DNA from: Rhyacichthys aspro
Lineage: Eukaryota; Chordata; Actinopteri; Gobiiformes; Rhyacichthyidae
Length of the DNA stretch: 64,000 bases
Direction of reading: 5' to 3'
Assembly (NCBI GenBank): GCA_036850595.1
Contig: CM072170.1
Span: 11,128,303-11,192,302, forward strand
Both the position numbers and the translations under genes were made by a program. Each line of letters opens with the position of its first letter. Positions within the stretch are counted from its first letter, which is position 1. Below are positions 12,501-22,749 of the stretch, one piece after another. Under the pieces are notes generated by a model. It was given only the letters and a program-made list of their open reading frames with translations. It made no database searches and was not told the DNA's origin.

Positions 12501-15500
12501 GATTCTGCATTTCACAATGTCCATCTGGATTTGGATTGAGATTTCAGCTGTGAATAAAAAATGAGGGATTTTCATACTCTGGACTCAAAAGTTGCTGAAA
12601 TCTGTGTTTGTGTGTTTTGATTTTTTTGGAACTCAACAAGTAAATCTGCAGGGCTTTTTCATCCCTTAGAGAAGGACGTAAATAGCATTGGATATTTGAG
12701 AACTTACTGTGCAGTATCCACCAAACCAAACTGAATACAAATCCACTTGCATTCCAAAAACTAAGCCACTTTTGTTATCGCTAAGAATTGAAAATCCCAT
12801 TTGTAGCATGTAATTTTCATTCATAATACTATTTTGTTTTTTTAGGAGTACATGGTGTATCGTAAGCACACGTACATGCGTCTGGATGGATCCTCCAAGA
12901 TTTCCGAGCGCCGAGACATGGTGGCCGACTTCCAGAGGAGGTTGGTGAAAACGTATAACTGTCTCTACGCTCGATTAAGTATTAGCAAACATCATACTGA
13001 TCTCTTCACTGATACTTCTGATTAAGGATGTGTCCTTGAAAACAGTCTGGTTTGCATTAGTGCTTCGAGGCTCCACTGTTATTGTTGCCGAGAGTGACCG
13101 CGAGGGAGTTAAATGAAATAGCTGTATTGCACATGACATTTGCTATGTAATAGAATTTTCAAACTCCCAGACCTCTCTTTTTAAACTTTTATTGACTTAT
13201 AACAAAAGAAAAAAAGAAAAAAAAGGTCAGATTTTGCTGGCTGGGTGAAGTTGAACGATTTGGAATGTCTTTCTTCTCTGCACAGGGCGGACATCTTTGT
13301 TTTTCTGCTGAGTACAAGAGCTGGAGGGCTTGGTATTAACCTGACTGCAGCTGACACTGTAAGTAGTCCACATTAATGCTTTAAAACTGTGATTGAACAT
13401 TGGAATCTGATGCTTCTTATTTTTAATTCATTGATGGCAGTCACTCCTTGAAAACAAACACAAATTTAAAGAGAATTAGACTGTCCAAGCCGATATAAGT
13501 CAGCGTAACCACTTTTATCTGTTCACACAACACCTTTAAAGTTGGAGGGATCAGTTCGAAAAGTAGTGTGGACGCTGCATAAGCCGTTTTAAACCCCTTT
13601 GTGTAGTTCAAACCGGGTTAAAAACCGGCTTCAGCATTACTAATACGTTGACATACAAAGCCATCACAGTGTGGATGTGTTTACATTGTAAGATGGTGAA
13701 CCTGCTTCTATGAATGTCATCTTTGTTTTCATGAACATCCCGCAGCATAATCTCCCCATTGTGTCCCCCGAGCCCCTGTTCAAGGGAGATTAGCTTCTAT
13801 GACAATGACTTTGGAGTGAGCGCTAACACAGGACATCTGTCGGGCTAAAAGGGCACATCAGGAGAGACAGCGCCGCTCTGCGATTATTCTCAACACTTCA
13901 CAGCGTATGCCTCGTGTCAAAACCGTTTGTTGTGATAAATGTTAATAGCCGTTCTGCGTCATCATTCAGGTGATTTTCTACGACAGCGACTGGAATCCCA
14001 CAGTGGACCAGCAGGCGATGGACAGAGCTCACAGGCTGGGTCAGACCAAACAGGTCACAGTGTATCGTCTCATCTGCCAGGGCACCATCGAGGAGAGAAT
14101 ACTGCAGCGCGCCAAGGAGAAGAGTGAGGTAGGAGACAAATTCATGCATCCTTTTGGTCAGAAAACATATTGGACTTTGGTTAAAATGTAGCTTGTTTTG
14201 TCTACTAAGATCCAAAGGGTGGTCATATCCGGGGGCAACTTCAAACCGGACACGCTCAAACCCAAAGAGGTGGTCAGCCTGCTTTTGGACGACGATGAGC
14301 TGGAGAAGAAATGTGAATTTTTGATAAACACATTCATAACTATTTGGATTAAATTAGAATTGAAAGTGACACTGTTAATGTTTTGTGTTTTGAAGTGCGT
14401 CAGAGACAAGAGGAGAAGAGGCTACAAGAGGAGAGCAGCAAGGTGAAGGAGCGCAAGAGGAAGAGGGAGAAATATGCCGAGAAGGTACAAGGCCACAAGA
14501 GCAACAAAGAAAGAAAAAGAAAATTAGCAGCTGTGATGAAAAAGATGATACAGGAATAATGAGAAATCTTTTCGAGTTTAGTCGAAGGGTCAAGGGTTCA
14601 GAAAAATCATTACAGTTCATTCTCTAGGGGCTACTCCCGATACCAGATTTCATGACAGTCTGGCCACTAGTTGTCCAGTCATTGTGCTAAGTGTCTGCTC
14701 CTTTTCCAACAGAAGAAGAATGAAGAGACGGAGGTGAAGAAGAAAAAGGAAATGAACCTGGTTATTTCCCACGCGCCGTCGGCCGACAACTCCAACCTCT
14801 CTGCGGACGGAGACGACTCCTTCCTCAGTGTTGAGATGGACTCTGCCATGCCCAGTCCTTTTAGTGAGGTAAGATACAACCCTTGTTAATAAAAAGGAAT
14901 GAAAGAGATTGCAAATAGACATAGACTTACATTTTTATCCTCCATTTTGTGCTTGAAACTTTTTCTTTTCTCCATTTGCTTATCTACCGTTCCTTTTTGG
15001 TGACTTTGGAATCTCTCTGACGTGTCTTTCTTTTACTCTATAATTCCTTCTCTCGTTGCTCCTTCACTGTCGTGTTGTGATGATTAAACCTCAGCCCAGT
15101 TCCCATGCCCCCCGCGGTGCTGACCTCCAGCCTGTGTGTGTGTCTGTGTGTGCCCCTGTGTGCGCTCAGATCTCCCTCAGCAGTGAGCTCCAGCCCGGAT
15201 CTCTGCCTCCGGACCCTGATGTGGACGAGAGCAGCAGCGACATGTTGGTCATTGTGGACGACCCTGTTTCCTCTGCACCGCCGTCTCGGGCCACGAACTC
15301 CCCCGCCTCAGTGTCCGGTTCTGTCTCAGACAACATGAACGGTGAGAGTTCGGATGCCTTTAGTCTTTGAAATCAAAAGACAAGCATAGAACTGTCATGG
15401 CTGTAATGTGTAGTGAGATGTTTTACTCTTGTCAGGTATTTCAGTGTTTTTATTGTCTTTAAGCCAGGAAGAGTAGCTGCTGCCAAGCCAATGGAGACTC

Positions 15501-18341
15501 AAAAAAAAAGGGATACAAACACCACATGATGGGCAAATAATTAAACTAAAGACCAAAAAATTAACATGAGAAAACCCCTAAAACAGGCTACTCTAAAAAC
15601 ATAAAACGTTTAGTAGAATTTATTTATTGCTAAAACAATGCCAGGTTTAAACAGAAGCCATAGCAGCTAAATATGCAATACTGCATCTGTAGAAAAATAT
15701 TTTAGAAAAATAATAATAGCATTATGTTACACACCTCTGTATTTAGATCCACTTAGGCAACGTGTAATGTCACTAATTTTGATTCATGAACATAACATTT
15801 TTTTTTTTATGCCAAAATGGTTTAACCTAACCAGCAAAAGACATAAAAGTCAGACAAAGAGACACCGCAGATAAAAACTGACTAGCTCCATGTCTGATAT
15901 CTGATGGATTTACCTTCTATTTTCCACAGGCCAAAATTGTGAGTTATTATAAAGAAAATAGGTGTTTGTAGAATATTGCTAATGTTTATAGTGGAATAAT
16001 GAATAATTTTCTTCTCTTTTTCTGATAATTCTGATTAGTATTTATCAGTCAGCTTCCTCCTTAAAGGATTAGCTAATCTGCCTCAGTGACATATTGAAGT
16101 TTGACATTTCTGAATATTGAATATAATTGGTATATGGAATATATTTGATACATTTCATCCGCACAGCTGGCCTCCATTTTAAAACCGGCCAAATCAAACA
16201 TAACCTGTGTGTCATCTGAGATAGTAATATTGTGTTTGGGAAAAGGAACTAGCATGTCTTCCATGTAGGTCATTACGCCAAACAGAAGTCTGGCCTGTTA
16301 TGGTCCCCCTGCTCTCTGTATTGTGTTTTGATAGGCTCGTGTCCATAAAGACTGTGGCCTGTTATCTCAGATGTACAGCAATAGGGTTTATTAGATTTAT
16401 GAGGCTTTTTGGACCCGGCCTGCAATGTTTTAGTACATTTCGGCCCCTAGGATCCACATAGACACTGAATGTATACTTCATATGGCATCTATATCAGTGC
16501 TTTGGATGAGCTGCAGTCCGGTAATCCCTCCTAAATGCATGCTGTTTTCAAAGCCACTGGGGATATAGCTGCCATGTTAAGAGGCTCCTGCCAGACAGAT
16601 TATTGATGGCCCATGCTAACCAGACCTTGTGAGCTAGCATTTGTGTGAACGCAGATGATTTTTTAATGAAAGGTTTGGAAGACAGGATAAAGGCAGCAAT
16701 TGGGGAACTTGGACAAACAAATGAAAAAGGAGGAAAAGTGAGATTAGAGCCTGGTTCTGGACCGCGGAGTGACTTTTTAAAGGTTTTCATCTGTGTCTGG
16801 GTGTTGGTGATAGGACGCGCTCTGCACCACTGCTTTTGGATGGAAACATGCAAAGGAAACCAACAAGGAGAGTGGAGGAGGAGGAAGTGGAGGATTAGGC
16901 AAATGACCAGGCACAGGCTCAAATTCTGCAAACTGTACGAAAAGTGAGATCAGCATTTCTGCGTTGGGCTTGATCCTGGACTGAGGGAAATGATGAGTAA
17001 AGAATGATGTGTAGAATTAGTCTAAACTAGTGCAGCAGGCCTTTGAGAGGGCTGTGTTACTGCCAGGCCACACTGATCATTTCTCAGCAGGCTGTTGTTT
17101 CATTCCTGTAAACGCTCTGAGGTCACACTCTTTGTTTTCAAGTCAATCCGAAAACAAAACTATCCATAGAACAATGAAGTAACAAAAGAGATGACTTGTA
17201 TAATCTTTTCTTCAGGTGTTTCTGGCTCGGACACCATCAGCCCTGGCAGAGGCAGGTCTGGACGCAGTCGGGGGCGGCCCAAAGGATCCGGAGGCGGGGC
17301 CAAGTCCGGAGGGAAAGGTCGTGGGCGTAAGTCAACTGCGGGGAGTGCAGCGGCGATGGCGGGTGCTATGGCTGGAGCGGCGGCTGCTTCGGCTGCTGCG
17401 TACGCCGCTTATGGATACAGTGTGTCCAAAGGTGAGGGGATGAAGTATTTCAAAGGTTTATGTGAAGTTAATACTTTTCATACGATATGCCTGTACATGT
17501 CAGTGAGGGAGGAAAATACAGAGAGTGAGCCATGTGTTTACAATCAAGACCACATTGTTTAAATGGGCCATTTGAGGAATAAAAGGGCTTTCCACTGTTT
17601 TAGGATTCATTTCATTTTTAATGGAAGCCCTGCATAGTATGTTCTTAATTATAATATTGAAAACAATGTAATAAACTATAAAAGGGATAAAAGGGATAAA
17701 AGTTTTAGTTTGATATTAGGCTTGTTGATAGATGATTTATTCACTAGAGTAGATAGTTGTCTGCACTCTTACAGTGGAAAAACAGAAAGGAGCAACACTA
17801 CAGGGATGACTTGATGTATTGTTGATAATGGGGTCAGTGAAAACCATGAACTGTGTCAGTGTTCATTTAAATGTGTGGCCCATGGAGATAGTTTTCTATA
17901 TATATTGCTGAGTCAACCATATAAAAGTGCTTGTACAAATGAAAAGTAGGTCCTAGGGTTCTATAAACGAGTCATTTTATGTAATTAACACTTAGCCTGT
18001 GTCCTTGCTCCTGTCTGTTTCTCCAAGCTAGGAGTGTGCTGCAGTCATTACAGCTCACTTCTATTTACATAAACTTGACCGTTTCCATTTTCCCAGGCGG
18101 CCTGTCTGCGTCCAGCCCCCTGCAGCCTTCCCTGGGCCGCTCCGGTACCAGCCCGGCCTTCAACCCCAGCAGGAGCTCCTCGCCCCAGGCCAAAGGAGGC
18201 AGCTCTACCCCGAGCCCCCACAAACAGCCCCTGACCCACAGCCATCACCACCACCATCATCATCACCACCACCATCACAGCGGGAGCCACTCTGGAGCGG
18301 TCAGGAAGGGCAAGGGTCCCGCCGCCCCTGGGACACGATAA
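328..18341 (+). CDS. ino80: ino80, INO80 complex ATPase, 3' part (11 exons)
   Basis: Catalytic Snf2-family ATPase of the nuclear INO80 complex, which slides nucleosomes and exchanges H2A.Z during transcription, replication and repair. Joining 328-553, 8884-9011, 12846-12940, 13286-13358, 13970-14128, 14210-14312, 14396-14484, 14713-14868, 15170-15341, 17216-17431 and 18097-18341 gives 1662 nt in one frame with no internal stop (553 aa plus TAA). Every junction has AG/GT and matching phase. The product contains the second RecA-like lobe: HRVLIYSQMTRMIDLLE, then STRAGGLGINLTAAD and DRAHRLGQTKQ (motifs IV to VI, including the arginine-finger helix). It then has a basic coiled segment, an acidic serine-rich part and an alanine-rich tail. 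It matches human INO80 closely in the helicase and diverges in the tail. The N-terminal two thirds (HSA/DBINO and first ATPase lobe) are outside the window. Confidence 0.97.
5180..5427. mobile_element. hAT-type miniature inverted-repeat element
   Basis: A 248-bp insertion in the ino80 intron. The left end starts AGGGCTGCACAATAT and the right end is the reverse complement of the same motif (ATATTGTGCAGCCCT). It is flanked by exact 8-bp direct copies of TGAGCACA (5172-5179 and 5428-5435), the target-site length made by hAT transposases. It has no coding capacity, so it is a non-autonomous copy. Confidence 0.85.
5540..5700. promoter_or_regulatory. candidate intronic regulatory block with TAATTA sites
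   Basis: GC-richer island holding GTTAATTAGC (5624-5633) and CCTCTAATT (5644-5652), both homeodomain-type sites. Just upstream is a 9-bp inverted repeat GATACTCCC/GGGAGTATC (5558-5566 and 5587-5595). Function is inferred from motif content only. Confidence 0.3.
8884..9011 (+). CDS. ino80: ino80 exon, helicase motif IV region
   Basis: Acceptor TTCTAG, donor GTATAA. It encodes DKDSLITESGKLHTLDIL and HRVLIYSQMTRMIDLLE, the start of the second RecA-like lobe. It follows an intron of about 8.3 kb, the largest visible in this gene. Confidence 0.96.
9012..12845 (+). other. ino80: ino80 intron of 3.8 kb
   Basis: Mostly AT-rich. A homeodomain-site block lies at 9930-10030 and a GC-richer stretch at about 12180-12450. 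I see no exon or repeat family here. Confidence 0.8.
9930..10030. promoter_or_regulatory. candidate intronic regulatory block with TAATTA sites
   Basis: It contains GCTAATTAAC (9963-9972) and AATTAGAGG (9984-9992), the reverse complements of the two motifs in the block at 5624-5652, in GC-richer sequence within the ino80 intron. Function is inferred only. Confidence 0.28.
12846..12940 (+). CDS. ino80: ino80 exon, second helicase lobe
   Basis: Acceptor TTTTAG, donor GTTGGT (weak beyond the GT). It encodes EYMVYRKHTYMRLDGSSK and ISERRDMVADFQR, nearly identical to human INO80. It ends in phase 2, completed as Arg in the next exon. Confidence 0.96.
13286..13358 (+). CDS. ino80: ino80 exon, helicase motif V
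   Basis: Acceptor GCACAG, donor GTAAGT. It encodes ADIFVFLLSTRAGGLGINL followed by TAADT, the motif V region that contacts DNA and couples to ATP hydrolysis. Confidence 0.96.
13970..14128 (+). CDS. ino80: ino80 exon, helicase motif VI
   Basis: Acceptor ATTCAG, donor GTAGGA. It encodes VIFYDSDWNPTVDQQ, AMDRAHRLGQTKQVTVYRL and IEERILQRAKEKSE. DRAHRLGQ is motif VI with the arginine finger. Confidence 0.97.
14210..14312 (+). CDS. ino80: ino80 exon, post-helicase segment
   Basis: Acceptor CTAAG, donor GTGAAT. It encodes IQRVVISGGNFKPDTLKPK and EVVSLLLDDDELEKK. The introns on both sides are only 81 and 83 bp, about the minimum size in teleosts. Confidence 0.95.
14396..14484 (+). CDS. ino80: ino80 exon, basic helical segment
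   Basis: Acceptor TTGAAG, donor GTACAA. It encodes LRQRQEEKRLQEESSKVKE and RKRKREKYAEK, a highly charged and likely helical stretch that aligns with human LRLRQEEKRQQEETNRVKE. Confidence 0.93.
14713..14868 (+). CDS. ino80: ino80 exon, lysine-rich then acidic segment
   Basis: Acceptor CCAACAG, donor GTAAGA. A run of lysines and glutamates leads into PSADNSNLSADGDDSF and DSAMPSPFSE, which are conserved in human INO80. Confidence 0.94.
15170..15341 (+). CDS. ino80: ino80 exon, serine/aspartate-rich tail
   Basis: Acceptor GCTCAG after a TG-rich tract, donor GTGAGA. It encodes ISLSSELQPGSL, DESSSDMLVIVDDPVSSAP and RATNSPASVSGSVSD, aligning with human ISISSELHTGS and DESSSDMLVIVDDP. Confidence 0.94.
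15342..17215 (+). other. ino80: ino80 intron of 1.9 kb
   Basis: Intron between the serine-rich and alanine-rich tail exons. AT-rich, with nothing recognisable. Confidence 0.8.
17216..17431 (+). CDS. ino80: ino80 exon, RGRP and alanine-rich tail
   Basis: Acceptor CTTCAG, donor GTGAGG. It encodes SRGRPKGSG, an AT-hook-like basic motif, then RKSTAGSAAAMAGA and AAAYAAYGYSVSK. The alanine-rich run is shared with human INO80. Confidence 0.94.
17432..18096 (+). other. ino80: ino80 last intron
   Basis: Intron of 665 bp before the terminal coding exon. Nothing else is seen in it. Confidence 0.8.
18097..18341 (+). CDS. ino80: ino80 terminal coding exon with poly-His
   Basis: Acceptor TTCCCAG; ends at TAA 18339-18341. 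It begins GLSASSPLQPSLGRSG, matching human ISASSPLQTSL. It then diverges into serine/proline-rich sequence with twelve consecutive histidines (codons at 18243-18278) before a short basic end. I do not recall a histidine run at this place in the human protein. Confidence 0.92.
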
Positions 18342-19405
18342 CGCACTCTCACACAACACACACACACACACACACCTGAGAATAAGTGACCTATTCTCAC
18401 TGTGAACGACAAACAAATATGTGACGCAGAAAGCAGTATTTAAAGTAGCCGAGGACCGCGTAAGAACTGTCACCGTTACTTTACAGTCCTCACCGGTCGC
18501 CGCGTTTCTCTTCTTGAATTTCTGTGTCCTGGTTCGTGGACGAAATCTGCCTTCAGTATTTTCTGTTTACTAAGTTCAGAAGACCTCTCATCGATGACGG
18601 GAAGCTCTTTTGAGACCACGTACAGCTTAAAGGGCTTGAATCTCTCACCAAGTTTTCTGTCAAATGCACTGGGCCTCGTCTTCCGTTTCCTCTCCGTGTA
18701 TCTTAGGTTATTTAATTGTTCTGTAAATTTTGCTCAATTCGTCGATATTTGTTCATGTGAACCACCCTGACTTAACCAAACCGACTAGCTTTTCTACTAA
18801 AGCTCTTATTTTTATATAAAAGATGCCACTATCCATAGCAACAACAAAGCAGGTCTTATAAATAATTAAAAAAATGTAAATGTGATGCAGTTCAATGGGA
18901 ATGATTATATATTTTTGTCCAATGATGTACAAATTCTATTCCAAAAAGAAAAAAACAGGCCTGACTGGCAATGCTGCTCAATTTATGTAATAATTCTGAT
19001 TGCATTGTTGGTTTTGCGGATGCTTAATTTATTTGTGTTCAGATTTTGTGAAGCGGTTATTCACCTGTACGAGTGTCATTATTGTACTAAACGCCATTGT
19101 TATTTTTCAGAAGACATGCGGTTCTTGTGCTGAGGAGTCTGTGGTTCTCTTCGATGTCATAGATGTTTTAGAAAAAGACTCTCCTAAGTTGAGCACTACA
19201 CCTGTTCTTTTTTTTCTTTTTTGTGTTAGTGTGATTAAAAAACGACGTTCCATACTGATGTACATAATAGTAAGGATGACATTTCCTCTGGCTTTCACAT
19301 TCAACCATCTATTTTTATAGGTTATGTGTACATAAGAATAAATGCATTTGCCATTTTACTAACAGGGGGAGCCAACTGAAATTAAAGAGTGCTAAATCGG
19401 TGAGT
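18342..19405 (+). other. ino80: ino80 3' untranslated region (inferred end)
   Basis: AT-rich sequence with no coding signal after the ino80 stop. A CA microsatellite lies just past the stop (about 18354-18376). The end is inferred from the polyadenylation signal at 19337; a second ATTAAA occurs at 19381. Confidence 0.65.
19337..19342 (+). terminator. ino80: polyadenylation signal AATAAA (ino80)
   Basis: Canonical AATAAA about 1 kb after the ino80 stop, with ATTAAA at 19381-19386 as an alternative. GT/T-rich sequence follows from about 19398, as expected for a cleavage region. Confidence 0.55.
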
Positions 19406-19419
19406 CTTGTTCTTTCTTT

Positions 19420-20510
19420 GGTCATTTTAAATTTGTTTTTGAGTGGAAAGCTTATTTTTTACTCCATGGGATGCAGCTTTTATAGTGGATTTACATTAAA
19501 ATCATAAATGTAATGTTTTTAGTACTACCACAGCTGTGTTTTTCTAACATTTTATAGTTTTGGGCAACATCTGTTTATAGTTTATAGATTTTCTACCACC
19601 CACTTGTTAATTTATTTCTGACACTTGGTAAATGGGTACCATATTGACACCAAGACACCAAAATAACAGCTTGGCCATAATACAACATTGTTACTTCAAA
19701 TTGTACAAAAAGGCAGAGGTCTGAGATGTCAACAAGCTGAAAACGCACCTGAATTGATGGATGTTTGTTGGATTGGTGCACGGCCAGTAAAGATTTCACG
19801 TGGATGAATGCGTCAACGTGTTCCCGGTGACGCTCCCTGACACGACCGCGGAGCAGACCGTAAACACAGGACTTCCAGGTCTGGAGCTCGTTCCGGCCTC
19901 GTTTGTTACACAAGAGCTCGCACCTAAGTAGACTCAAGTGTTGAAACGTATCCAAGAACGGGACGCTCCAGCCAATGTCTGACTGGGAGGGTCCAATAAA
20001 GAGTGTGTTTACAGTGACCCATAGTAAATTTGTGTCCCATGGGCCGGCTCCAAAAATGAGAATCGCAGCTTTATCTGGATAATGCTGCTGAGTAGGAAAA
20101 TCTGATGGAAACCATGGACAGATGTTTGAGCAACGTTATCTGTGAAACTGTAGAGAACATAGACTTTGGAAAGATGCCCAGGCCTTACGCTTGTCTAATG
20201 CAGTTTGTTTGTGATGAAACCTGCATGTGCAAATTCCCCAGTCAAGGAAAAAGACCAGTTTCAGTTATAAACTAGGCATCCTTCCAAGTGTGAGTTTTAC
20301 AATGAAACTTAAGGTCATATTTTTGGAATTAAGTGTACACAATTTTTCCATATTTTTACCATACACATTAATCTATGTTAATGTAAGGCAAAGTGTAATA
20401 GCTCCACAAAACAAACCCCAATGAGCAGTATGAACTTTAAGAGGCCTATTTGGAGACGACAGCAATAGCTTTTATAGCATGCTTCAAGAAGGAGAAACGT
20501 ACACAGCAAA
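19420..20510. other. spacer between the convergent ino80 and chac1 genes
   Basis: About 1.1 kb between the two gene ends. Most is AT-rich, but 19740-19990 is CpG-richer. An open frame on the minus strand across that part resembles nothing I know. Confidence 0.6.
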
Positions 20511-20514
20511 GTCA

Positions 20515-20931
20515 ATTTTTTTTCTCATTTTTATTGGTATTTGCTATAACAGTGGATAGAACTCTTGTCAAGAACTTAAGTTACCTTAAAAAAAATAAAA
20601 GCATATGGTAAACATCAAACAGGTTCCATGTAAATGGACGGAATCTGAATTATGCAAGAACCATTCATGCAAGACAGAACTGGAGATGTAGAGCACAATG
20701 TTTCAACTCATCCTCTTTTACAATAAAGCCACCTACACCAAGTCATGCTTCCAAATAAAAGGTTAAAATCCCTGTTTTTTTTTTAAATTCCTGTAGTGTT
20801 TTAAGAGATTTAATACACAGTTGAAGGTGCAAATGTGTCACAACTAAACAGGAGACAAAGATGATTGGGGTGAATGTTGACAAGCCTCAGTGTAGTGTAT
20901 TTATTCGATGTTGCTAAAATGAGGGTACGAG
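20515..20931 (-). other. chac1: chac1 3' untranslated region (inferred)
   Basis: AT-rich sequence after the stop. The distal signal AATAAA on the minus strand (TTTATT at 20530-20535) sets the inferred end. A proximal one occurs at 20900-20905. Confidence 0.5.
20530..20535 (-). terminator. chac1: polyadenylation signal AATAAA (chac1)
   Basis: Minus-strand AATAAA about 400 nt past the chac1 stop. The copy at 20900-20905, only about 27 nt past the stop, is an alternative. Confidence 0.45.
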
Positions 20932-21315
20932 CTACTGTGCAGCTAACAGATAGGACACCACGCTCAGGGCCGCGGCCTCGATGGAGAACAGGTGGTGGTC
21001 TTCCACGTGGGGGCAGCTGGTCCTCATGAACTCAGCCAGCCGGAGCAGGTACTCCAGGTTGTGGCCGGTCTTGCCTCTGCACACCGCGATCTGGGCTCCG
21101 ATCTTTTCAGCGCTGGCGGGCCCCAGGTAAAGCGGGTTATCACAGGTGGCGATGTAGACCAGAGCCGGAACTGGAGACTGGCCCTCACCCTCGGGGAAGA
21201 AATCCACCATTTTGGTGGCGTAGCCTCCACAGACTGTCTCGCGGACGTTCAGGTACTTCAGAGACTCCTCGACCTGGGAGCCTGTGACCTCAAATGCCAC
21301 ACCCCATGTGCTCGC
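20932..21315 (-). CDS. chac1: chac1 exon 3
   Basis: Acceptor TTTCAG; 127 codons and TAG. It holds the catalytic glutamate in LNVRE and the conserved CRGKTGHNLEYLLRLAEFM helix. Confidence 0.97.
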   Translation of the reverse strand, partial: ASTWGVAFEVTGSQVEESLKYLNVRETVCGGYATKMVDFFPEGEGQSPVPALVYIATCDNPLYLGPASAEKIGAQIAVCRGKTGHNLEYLLRLAEFMRTSCPHVEDHHLFSIEAAALSVVSYLLAAQ

Positions 21316-21895
21316 CTGAAAAAGCATAAAACCAATTATTATTCACATTTATGATCAGTCTGTAAGAGCTGTTATTTAATAAACCAAGGTTTTCCTTTTT
21401 TCTGGGAGCCCAAATATAAATAAATAATAATAAATAAAATTAGAACTGCAATTAATTATTTTTATTTGAAACCCAATCATGTTTTAACTGTGGCCATTAC
21501 TGAGTCATAGCCCCACTGTTTGGAAAACCCTGGTTTACAGGCCTACATCTACAACCGGAAGTAGAGCTGTCCACTTACGTCATCGTCTTCAATCAACGTC
21601 ACCACTCTTCCGGGCTGCGGGGAGAGGAGGGGGAAGAAAATAGGTCATGAACATTTGCTTCATTTAAAGTATAAATTAACCATGTTAAAACAAAAACACG
21701 ACTCTAACATGTGATCAATCTTACCAACTCGTCGCTTCCGCGGTGGAAGTTGTCTCCGTGCCAGAAACGCCTCTTGTAGCCTTCAATGTAGCCGACCTTG
21801 CTCCTCTTGTACTTGAAGTCAGGCTTCCACACCAGTGACCCGTACCCGAAGATCCACAGACTGCTCTTCCCGGCGACGATATCTTTAGGTTTCAT
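20932..21895 (-). CDS. chac1: chac1, glutathione-specific gamma-glutamylcyclotransferase 1
   Basis: Cytosolic ChaC-family enzyme that cleaves glutathione into 5-oxoproline and Cys-Gly; in mammals it is induced by ATF4/CHOP during stress. Minus-strand exons 21895-21725, 21614-21579 and 21315-20932 join in frame to 196 aa. The chosen start gives MKPKDIVAGK directly before the substrate loop FGYGSLVW (residues 16-23). LIEDDD and STWGVAFEV follow, then KYLNVRETVCGGY, where Glu95 aligns with the catalytic Glu115 of human CHAC1. GHNLEYLLRLAEFM is the conserved C-terminal helix. It is shorter than human CHAC1 (222 aa) because it lacks the extended N-terminus, as I recall for fish proteins. The gene converges on ino80, as in human. 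Confidence 0.97.
21579..21614 (-). CDS. chac1: chac1 exon 2 (36-nt microexon)
   Basis: Twelve codons, PGRVVTLIEDDD, between acceptor CCGCAG and donor GTAAGT. They match human PGRVVTLLEDHE and bring both neighbours into frame. Confidence 0.94.
21725..21895 (-). CDS. chac1: chac1 exon 1
   Basis: ATG at 21895-21893, donor GTAAGA after 57 codons. It encodes the YGSL glutathione-binding loop and GYKRRFWHGDNFHRGSDEL. Confidence 0.96.
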
Positions 21896-22372
21896 TTTAA
21901 CTCGATAGTGTTGACAATGGATCGATGAAATACACGTTCAATTGGCCGATGCTACTGGCTAAAGTGACTAGCTCAGCGCCGTTTTCTTTCGCCGGTCCAG
22001 TCGCCGCGGGACCGGTTGGCTCGCTGGGATACCGCGGACGGTACCGGAGCCCAACTGCCTGGCAGTTGAGAGGATGGAAATACGCGGGTGGTTTTGCCGT
22101 GCACGATGCATTGCCTTTGCATTAGAGGTGCCGCATTATGCCTAAAAATCCATGGCAGCCGATTCGGCCTTCAGCTCAGTAAGAAAAAAGAAACTCTTGA
22201 TCAGGGCCAGCTGCCCCGCCGGCCTCGAGTGATGTAAAGCTAAGTAAACAAACTGGTCGAAAAATTCAGCGGTAAATAACCTCGTTTGAGAAGATTACTG
22301 CTCAGTTTCGCCAGCGTCAGGAGGACCGTCGTTTGAAGCTGTTCCCGATAACATGGCGAAGTGTCGAGTCCG

Positions 22373-22380
22373 TATTTATA
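22373..22380 (-). promoter_or_regulatory. chac1: TATA-like box of chac1
   Basis: Minus-strand TATAAATA about 480 nt upstream of the chac1 ATG. CCAAT motifs lie upstream of it (near 22420, 22510, 22555 and 22593, some inverted). Transcription would start near 22345, giving a 5' untranslated region of about 450 nt if unspliced. Confidence 0.5.
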
Positions 22381-22643
22381 AGGTCTAGACAGATGGGCGG
22401 GTACGTCCCGGGGGTTAGACCAATAGAATTTAAAAGAAAGAGGGGGGTTGGCGAATCAGGATTTGGTGCGCCGAATAAGGCCGTGTTCAACATCAAACTA
22501 ACAACACTATTGGCTCAGAGGCAGCCTGAGGCGTAGCCCGACGCCTAGATATGATTGGCTAATAAACCGTCAATCAAACTGACTCTGATTCTGATTGGTT
22601 GATTCTGTTGTCGCTCTCTTTCAAACAGCGTCTGGTTTATGGC

Positions 22644-22713
22644 TGATGCAACTTCTCTGAGGGTTTCAGGCCGGGCCTCCCAGCCACCAGTAACATACCA
22701 AGGAGTTGCATCA
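22644..22713 (-). promoter_or_regulatory. chac1: paired CARE (C/EBP-ATF) elements upstream of chac1
   Basis: TGATGCAAC occurs at 22644-22652 on the plus strand and at 22705-22713 on the minus strand, 52 bp apart in inverted orientation. They lie roughly 265-340 bp upstream of the TATA-like box. TGATGCAAC fits the ATF4-C/EBP composite consensus TGATGNAAN. Mammalian CHAC1 is an established ATF4 target. Use in this species is inferred. Confidence 0.55.
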
Positions 22714-22749
22714 GATTCAGAGAAGGCCTGAGTCCAAAAGAGGCTTCCT

